From NCBI RefSeq assembly GCF_001542815.1, contig NZ_CP006992.1, positions 2,857,501 to 2,921,500 of the forward strand: a DNA stretch of 64,000 nt, given 5' to 3'. Under the pieces are notes generated by a model that saw only the letters and a program-made list of their open reading frames with translations, searched no databases and had not been told where the DNA came from. Below are positions 59,055 through 64,000 of the stretch, in pieces (position 1 is the first letter of the stretch; each line of letters starts with the position of its first letter). A program made the translations under genes and the position numbers. The stretch comes from Methylobacterium sp. AMS5 (GTDB lineage Bacteria > Pseudomonadota > Alphaproteobacteria > Rhizobiales > Beijerinckiaceae).

Positions 59055-59215
59055 GGGCCGTCAACGCGCACCTTCGCCCACGGTGCGGAGCCGGGCGGGA
59101 AGGCGAATCGGCTCGAGCCGGCCGCTCTCGTGATCCCGTCCGTCACCGCCGGCCAAGCCGCCCGATCCTCATTCTCACCCCTTCCCCACAAGCGGGAGGG
59201 GAGCAGGAGGCCTTG

Positions 59216-60655
59216 ATGTCCGAAACCTATGACGTCCTCATCATCGGCGCGGGGCCCGGCGGCTACGTGACCGCAATCCGCTCGGCACAGCTCGGTTTCA
59301 AGACCGCCGTGATCGACCGCGAACATCTCGGCGGCATCTGCCTGAACTGGGGCTGCATTCCCACCAAGGCCCTGCTGCGCTCGGCCGAGATCTACCACTA
59401 CATGCAGCACGCCTCCGATTACGGTCTCTCCGCCAAGGAGGTCAGCTTCGACGCGGCGGCGATCGTCAAGCGCTCGCGCGGGGTATCGGGCCGGCTCAAC
59501 GGCGGCGTCGGCATGCTGCTCAAGAAGAACAAGGTCGATGTGATCTGGGGCGAGGCCTCGATCGACTCGGCGGCCAAGGGCAACGAGCCCGGCAAGGTCA
59601 CGGTCAAGGAGACCAAGCGCGCCGAACCGCCGAAGGGCGCCAAGGGTGCGGGCACCTACTCGGCCAAGCACATCATTGTCGCGACCGGCGCCCGCCCGCG
59701 CGTACTGCCCGGCATCGAGCCCGACAAGAAGCAGATCTGGACCTATTACGAGGCGATGGTCCCGGAGAAGATGCCCAAGAGCCTGCTGGTGATGGGCTCC
59801 GGCGCGATCGGCATCGAGTTCGCCTCGTTCTACCGCACGATGGGCGCCGACGTGACGGTCATCGAGCTGCTGCCGCAGATCCTTCCGGTGGAGGATGCGG
59901 AGATCGCCGGTCTCGCCCGCAAGCGTTTCGAGAAGCAGGGCATCAAGATTCTCACCAGCGCCAAGGTGACGAAGGTCGAGAAGGGCGCCGACTCGGTCAC
60001 CGCCACGGTCGAGGACGACAAGGGCAAGACGCAGCAGCTCACCGCAGAGAAGTTGATCTCGGCCGTCGGCGTCGTCGGCAATATCGAGAATCTGGGTCTT
60101 GAGAAGATCGGGGTGAAGATCGAGCGCGGTGTCGTCGTGACCGACGGGCTCGGACGCACCAACGTGCCGGGCGTCTACGCCATCGGCGATGTGGCCGGCC
60201 CGCCGATGCTTGCCCATAAGGCCGAGCACGAGGGTGTCATCTGCATCGAGACCATCAAGGGCCTGCATACCCATCCGATGGACAAGGCCAAGATTCCGGG
60301 CTGCACCTATTGCCATCCGCAGATCGCCAGCGTCGGCGTCACCGAGGGGAAGGCGAAGGAACTTGGTCTCTCGATCAAGGTCGGCCGCTTCCCCTTCGCG
60401 GGCAACGGCAAAGCGATCGCGCTCGGCGAGCCGGACGGTCTCATCAAGACGATCTTCGACGCCAAGTCCGGACAGTTGCTCGGCGCCCACATGATCGGTG
60501 CCGAAGTCACCGAGCTGATCCAGGGCTACGTCGTCGCGATGACCCTGGAATCGACCGAGGAAGAGCTGATGCACACGGTCTTCCCGCATCCGACGCTCTC
60601 CGAGATGATGCACGAGAGCGTGCTCGATGCGTATGGTCGCGTGATCCACACCTGA
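59216..60655 (+). CDS. lpdA: dihydrolipoyl dehydrogenase, 479 aa
   Basis: Reoxidises lipoyl groups with NAD+. FAD fingerprint VLIIGAGPGGYVTAIRSA, redox-active disulfide GGICLNWGCIPTKALL, NAD loop LLVMGSGAIGIEFASFY, and the C-terminal His-Glu pair in VFPHPTLSEMMHES. AGGAGG lies just before the ATG at 59216; the TTG one codon earlier is not needed. 161 bases separate it from pdhC, and no terminator was seen. Confidence 0.97.
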   Translation: MSETYDVLIIGAGPGGYVTAIRSAQLGFKTAVIDREHLGGICLNWGCIPTKALLRSAEIYHYMQHASDYGLSAKEVSFDAAAIVKRSRGVSGRLNGGVGMLLKKNKVDVIWGEASIDSAAKGNEPGKVTVKETKRAEPPKGAKGAGTYSAKHIIVATGARPRVLPGIEPDKKQIWTYYEAMVPEKMPKSLLVMGSGAIGIEFASFYRTMGADVTVIELLPQILPVEDAEIAGLARKRFEKQGIKILTSAKVTKVEKGADSVTATVEDDKGKTQQLTAEKLISAVGVVGNIENLGLEKIGVKIERGVVVTDGLGRTNVPGVYAIGDVAGPPMLAHKAEHEGVICIETIKGLHTHPMDKAKIPGCTYCHPQIASVGVTEGKAKELGLSIKVGRFPFAGNGKAIALGEPDGLIKTIFDAKSGQLLGAHMIGAEVTELIQGYVVAMTLESTEEELMHTVFPHPTLSEMMHESVLDAYGRVIHT

Positions 60656-60997
60656 CCCGGAGCGATCGCTCCCTGCGAAGTTAGCAGTGCCTCACTAAAC
60701 CCCCGGTCCCCGACCGTTCTCGTTCCGGCGATGACAGCGCGGCGGGAGTTTTGTGAGGGACACTAATAACGTCGATGGGTGTGCAGGATCGGGCTCGTTG
60801 CCCCGGCCCTGCGCGCCCACTTTGTTTTTCACGCGCCTCCACGCTCGTTCGCCTCCGCGGCGTGCCGTGCCGGCGCAAAGAATTTTCCGGTGGAATTCGG
60901 TAAGGATGCCGGATGAATCCGTTCGTTTGAACTTCTGGAGTCGAGGCGTGCCGTATACCAGCGTTGGTGCGCCCTTGATGCGGAAGCTCACCCCTTC
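60656..60997. other. intergenic region after lpdA
   Basis: 342 bases. GGAGCGATCGCTCC (60659-60672) is a perfect palindrome just after the lpdA stop. A 79-bp inverted-repeat element takes 60686-60764. From there to 60997 no gene is supported; an open frame over 60753-61001 overlaps the element and has no recognisable protein features. Confidence 0.5.
60686..60764. repeat. 79-bp inverted-repeat element, copy 2
   Basis: Begins AGTGCCTCACTAAACCCCCG and ends TTTTGTGAGGGACACT. The ends are imperfect inverse complements and the centre CCGACCGTTCTCGTTC is shared with the copy at 36663-36741. Identical length, with 12 mismatches between copies. Confidence 0.75.
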
Positions 60998-61150
60998 ATG
61001 ATCCTACGAGTTCTTCTACTCGGCCTCGGGCTCGGAGCTGTCTACGCTGCGCTGACGTCGCTGCGCGTCCACCTCTACGTCACTCTTCTGCTCCTGTTTT
61101 TGAGTGCAGGGCCGTTGAGCTACCTCGTCTTCCGGGAAGAGCACGAATAG
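60998..61150 (+). CDS. two-helix membrane miniprotein, 50 aa
   Basis: The frame starts MILRVLLLGLGLGAVYAALT, runs on to VTLLLLFLSAGPLSYLVF, and ends REEHE. Two hydrophobic helices are joined by a short polar turn (SLRVHLY), with a charged tail. It is followed 35 bases later by a strong terminator. No family recognised. The reading frame is short, so support comes from its clean two-helix design and the terminator. Confidence 0.6.
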   Translation: MILRVLLLGLGLGAVYAALTSLRVHLYVTLLLLFLSAGPLSYLVFREEHE

Positions 61151-61185
61151 GCGTCGCCAGGCACTCCGGAGCCCCTTCGATCGGC

Positions 61186-61221
61186 AAAGGGCGTGTTCGC
61201 TTCGGCGGACACGCCCTTTTT
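61186..61221 (+). terminator. Rho-independent terminator
   Basis: AAAGGGCGTGT and ACACGCCCTTT form a perfect 11-bp stem, and TT follows the stem's own T-run (CCCTTTTT). It ends the miniprotein transcript. Confidence 0.9.
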
Positions 61222-61350
61222 GCATGGATCAGACAGTGTGGTGAGAGCGCATTCCGACGAAGTGGCTGCCGGTTCGTCGAAAGAATGCGCGTCACAATCA
61301 AAGGCCAAGAGACGTTGGCTTGGTGTCATCAGGTCGGATACGGCTCTCCG

Positions 61351-61863
61351 TCAGCGCGGGCCGCCGCCGCGGCGCATGGCGATCTCCTGACCTTCCTGAT
61401 TCACCGCGCCCGAGGGGGCGTTCCGCTCGTTGGGGACCGGATTCATGCCCTCGTTTGCGGTCCGCGAGGACGGTCGGCTGTCGGCCGGGTTTCCGGCCGC
61501 GCGTTTCAGAGCGAGGGCACGCCGGGCCCCGGAGACCGTCCGGCCGCGGGCATCGGCGTTGCGGCGGCGCTCATGCTCCTTGCTGACGCGCTTCACGGCC
61601 GCGGCGAGCAAGGCTGCCTTCTCGCGGGTGCCGGAGTTGTCGGAGGCCCGATTTGCTCCGGATGGGGCGGCCTTGCCACGCAGCTCGCGCCTTTGGCGGC
61701 GAGACACATCGCGAGCGCGGTCGCGCCGTTCGCGGAGCAGGCGGATCAAATCGGGTAGCGCCTTATCATCTTCCGCATCCAACTCGGGGTGATGCGAGCG
61801 CTTCACCAACTCGGTCTCACCGGCATCCAGCAGCCGTTCCTCACGGCGTCGCGATACGGACAT
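61351..61863 (-). CDS. basic hypothetical protein, 170 aa
   Basis: GGGAGTAACC precedes the ATG. Starts MSVSRRREERLLDAGETELV and is charged and helical, with RRDRARDVSRRQRRELRGKA and a later AALLAAAVKRVSKEHERR. The C-terminal 60 residues look disordered. No signal peptide or membrane segment. The basic character suggests nucleic-acid or membrane-surface binding; function unknown. Confidence 0.65.
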   Translation of the reverse strand: MSVSRRREERLLDAGETELVKRSHHPELDAEDDKALPDLIRLLRERRDRARDVSRRQRRELRGKAAPSGANRASDNSGTREKAALLAAAVKRVSKEHERRRNADARGRTVSGARRALALKRAAGNPADSRPSSRTANEGMNPVPNERNAPSGAVNQEGQEIAMRRGGGPR

Positions 61864-62168
61864 GGTTACTCCCGGTTCCTTCAGGTTGCCTGCGACATGA
61901 GCGGCCCAGCGCGAGGCGCCGACGCTCGAACGCCAACACCTCCGTTCCGCGAAGGTTGCCTCGGTCGGCACTCGAGGATCGCGTCAGCGCCATCTCGGCG
62001 TCCCTGCCACGCCCCCCCCGCTTCTTCGCCGTCGCGCCGGGTGCGGTGGGCCGGCAGCGTCGATTCCGTAGGGCTCGCAACGCGCGGCGCCACGGGGAAA
62101 CCCGGGCACCCGGGCGGCGTTGAGGTTGCACACCCATACGAAGGCCGGCGCGAAAGCGGGAAACCACC
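61864..62168. other. divergent intergenic region
   Basis: 305 bases between the basic hypothetical gene and the secreted gene at 62169. Contains a C-run (CCCCCCCC near 62024) and a local hairpin candidate CCCGGGCACCCGGG near 62100. Nothing else could be assigned. Confidence 0.4.
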
Positions 62169-62672
62169 ATGACCATGATGCGCACGGTGTGGGTTGGCCT
62201 TTTGGTCTCGGGGGTCGGCCTTGGCAGCGTGCCCGCTCTTGCCCAGACATCCGGCAGCGCAGGATTGCCCTCCGGCTTCACTGCACCCGGCCTTCCCTTC
62301 GGCCCGACTTCGTCGGTCGCAACAGTGGCGGCGCCGAGTCCGACGATGGCCCTCGCCAATCCCGGCGGCTTGAGTTTCGGCGGCGCCTCCCGCGTCTCGG
62401 GGCTCGGCGCCTCGACACCGTCCGGTGGCAATGCCGGAGGTTTGAGCTTCGGTGGCGCGGCCGCGACGGCCGTCGGCGGCTCCGGATTGCGTTCGACCGG
62501 CGGCGGGACCAGTGCCGTCGGGCGCCGCCCCCTCGACGACGTGGCCGCCAGTCCCGGATCGGGCGGGGGAGGGGGTGCGCCTGCAGGCGCCGGCATCGCC
62601 GGTAGCGCAGGCTTCTCCCGCAGACCGACCGATGCCTATTTCGATCCGCTCTCCGGCTCCGGTCTGCGCTGA
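62169..62672 (+). CDS. secreted Gly/Ser-rich hypothetical protein, 167 aa
   Basis: GGGAAACC precedes the ATG. A signal peptide (VWVGLLVSGVGLGSVPALA) is followed by low-complexity Gly/Ala/Ser sequence with repeats of a GGLSFGGA phrase (NPGGLSFGGASRVS, NAGGLSFGGAAAT). Probably an unstructured exported protein. No known domain. Confidence 0.65.
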   Translation: MTMMRTVWVGLLVSGVGLGSVPALAQTSGSAGLPSGFTAPGLPFGPTSSVATVAAPSPTMALANPGGLSFGGASRVSGLGASTPSGGNAGGLSFGGAAATAVGGSGLRSTGGGTSAVGRRPLDDVAASPGSGGGGGAPAGAGIAGSAGFSRRPTDAYFDPLSGSGLR

Positions 62673-62789
62673 CGGCAAGGGAACGTGCACCGCGCCGGGC
62701 TGTCCACAGTCTGAGTCAGCCTCGGTAAGCTCTCGCTCACCACTTCGATATGTTCTATCTTCGTTCTCATGCCGAGTCGGAGAAGGATG

Positions 62790-63050
62790 ATGCCTGAGCC
62801 TCAGATTGCCGAGCGGAGCCGAAGCACGGTCTCATCCGCAGCAGATCTCGGGGAGGAGCGGGCCGCCTCCTGCCCCGTAGAGGAGCTTGCCCAGGCCTAT
62901 CTCAGTAGCACGGGTGGCGATGCAGGCATCGCGCTGCGTTGCGCGATCACCGACGCCTTGTCCGACCTGATGGAGGCCGAGCGGCGAGACCGTGAGAACA
63001 GCCGTCTCATCTCGCGTGGCTTTGTCCGCAACACACGGCCACGTTGGTAG
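62790..63050 (+). CDS. small hypothetical protein, 86 aa
   Basis: GGAG lies 7 bases before this ATG; in-frame ATGs at 62769 and 62787 are alternatives. Mostly helical: PVEELAQAYLSSTGGDAGIA then LRCAITDALSDLMEAERRDR and a basic end RGFVRNTRPRW. No recognised family. Confidence 0.55.
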   Translation: MPEPQIAERSRSTVSSAADLGEERAASCPVEELAQAYLSSTGGDAGIALRCAITDALSDLMEAERRDRENSRLISRGFVRNTRPRW

Positions 63051-63128
63051 CGATTTGGGGCGTGGCGGTGAGACGCACCGCTTGAAGCGGGGGCGGTGGG
63101 GCGCATCTTCGAAGGGACGTTGTCCGGG

Positions 63129-63776
63129 ATGACCGATATGCGCCTGTCTTTCCTCACGATTCTTGCGGGGCTCGCCTTCGTCGCCGCGTCACCGGCGGCG
63201 CGGGCCGAACTTCTCATCGCCATCGACAAGGATGCGCAGCGGATGAGCGTGGTGGTCGATGGCTCACCGCGCTACGAGTGGCCGGTCTCGACCGGGGTCG
63301 CGGGTCACGATACGCCAAACGGCAGCCATCGCCCGTTCCGCATGGAGAAGACGCATTTCTCCCGCGAATGGGACAACGCGCCGATGCCGCACGCGATTTT
63401 CTTCACGCAGGTCGGCCACGCGATCCACGGCACTACGCACACCCGCCGTCTTGGCCGCGCCGCCTCGCATGGCTGCGTCCGCCTCTCGCAACGCAACGCC
63501 GCGACGCTCTTCACCCTGGTGAAGCAGCAGAAGATGGCCAACACCCGCGTTGTCATCGAGGGTAGTGTCGGCGATGCCCCGGTCGCCGATGCCCAGCGCC
63601 CCGGCCGAGCGCGCTCGACCGGGCGCGGCTATGACGGCGGCGAGGGTGTGGTCGCCGTGCGCTCCCGGGGAGGGGCCTGGGAGGATGAAACGTACGGCGC
63701 GCCCGTGCGCCGCCGCTACCCGGATGTGTTCGACGACGGCTATGGTTCGGGCGTCGGGTACGGCGATCTGTATTGA
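63129..63776 (+). CDS. YkuD-type L,D-transpeptidase, 215 aa
   Basis: A short exported enzyme for peptidoglycan 3-3 cross-linking or lipoprotein attachment. A signal peptide ends near SPAARA. The catalytic domain has HAIHGTTHTRRLGRAASHGC and then VRLS, giving the HxxxxxxxSHGCxR catalytic pattern. The C-terminal 60 residues are Gly/Arg/Tyr-rich and probably disordered. The second L,D-transpeptidase in the window, without the scaffold and peptidoglycan-binding domains of the first. The ATG at 63138 is an alternative. Confidence 0.92.
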   Translation: MTDMRLSFLTILAGLAFVAASPAARAELLIAIDKDAQRMSVVVDGSPRYEWPVSTGVAGHDTPNGSHRPFRMEKTHFSREWDNAPMPHAIFFTQVGHAIHGTTHTRRLGRAASHGCVRLSQRNAATLFTLVKQQKMANTRVVIEGSVGDAPVADAQRPGRARSTGRGYDGGEGVVAVRSRGGAWEDETYGAPVRRRYPDVFDDGYGSGVGYGDLY

Positions 63777-64000
63777 GCGTCAGGCAACATAGCCCCCGAC
63801 GGTCGAATGAGCCCGGCACCGGCTATTGCGTAAGGTCGGCGATCCTCGGCCAGTCGATGTTGCCCCAACCCCGCCTCGCGATGACGAGAGAATGAATCCC
63901 ATCCTCGTCGCGTGTCGGTCAGGCCGGAAAGTCCCGGCCATCGATCAGTTCGACGCCGCCGCGCCGGTTACCCGCCACACCGCATTGCCGACATCGTCCG
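63777..64000. other. end of window, non-coding as far as seen
   Basis: 224 bases with no supported gene. Contains CCGCCTCGCGATGACG at 63871-63886, the exact inverse complement of 9609-9624, so part of the same dispersed repeat family. Confidence 0.45.

Noticed and set aside
59178..59201. C-rich/G-rich hairpin just before the lpdA ribosome-binding site
   Set aside because: CCCC..CCC and GGG..GGGG can pair with bulges, but AGGAGG stays outside the stem, so no translational control can be argued.
60753..61001. An 82-codon plus-strand frame after lpdA
   Set aside because: Begins inside the 79-bp repeat, lacks a ribosome-binding site and overlaps the better-supported membrane miniprotein start.
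61841..62690. Minus-strand frames opposite the secreted Gly/Ser-rich gene
   Set aside because: Pro/Arg-rich reverse readings of a low-complexity gene; no start signal.

Overview
The window is high-GC chromosomal DNA from an alphaproteobacterium, most likely a Methylobacterium/Methylorubrum species close to M. extorquens. This is inferred from a serine-cycle type glycerate 2-kinase gene, a three-gene proton-translocating transhydrogenase (pntAA-pntAB-pntB), an alphaproteobacterial pdhA-pdhB-pdhC-lpd order with a lipoylated E1 beta, the alphaproteobacterial families DUF1036, DUF1244, DUF2312/GapR and DUF5076, HWE-type kinases, and a tRNA-His without G-1. Species assignment is inference only. 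No phage, complete insertion sequence, CRISPR array or replication origin was seen.

Layout. 1-5.7 kb: end of an HlyD-type secretion adaptor, rpmJ, a TPR lipoprotein-like or periplasmic protein, an alpha/beta hydrolase, pyruvate kinase and an outer-membrane barrel protein. 6-10.5 kb: glycerate kinase with a DUF1036 protein, an N-formylglutamate amidohydrolase family enzyme, DUF1244, GapR-like DUF2312 and a glutathione S-transferase. 10.5-18.2 kb: peptidoglycan functions (DUF882/M15-like protein and a large L,D-transpeptidase), an NtrC-family response regulator and an M3 oligoendopeptidase. 18.1-19.1 kb: a compact toxin-antitoxin module with a dyad operator, an unfamiliar antitoxin and a Doc toxin split by a -1 frameshift that falls exactly on a canonical slippery heptamer. 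19.1-26.2 kb: an ABC1 kinase, a small aa3-oxidase subunit IV-like protein, pntAA-pntAB-pntB, recJ and tRNA-Tyr.

26.4-34.5 kb: a Crp/Fnr regulator, an HWE histidine kinase and the tamA-tamB outer-membrane assembly pair. 34.5-39.5 kb is the most accessory-looking part: small secreted proteins in AT-richer DNA, a 5'-truncated cyanase copy, a 79-bp inverted-repeat element, an intact cyanase gene with a well-matched sigma-54 promoter, and a divergent PAS/AAA+ enhancer-binding regulator with three operator-like repeats between them. 39.6-47.3 kb: OprB porin, di-haem peroxidase plus cupredoxin, a GGDEF-EAL protein, a spermidine-synthase-like protein and tRNA-His.

47.5-60.7 kb: a ClC channel, kdsA, small secreted proteins, queF, eno, an FtsB-like protein and the pyruvate dehydrogenase cluster. 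Eno, pdh and lpd carry phosphoenolpyruvate and pyruvate carbon to acetyl-CoA, and pyk and gck elsewhere in the window feed the same node. 60.7-64 kb: a second copy of the 79-bp element, a 50-residue two-helix membrane protein, small hypothetical genes and a second L,D-transpeptidase. Most reading frames opposite real genes are GC-driven shadows and were left out.
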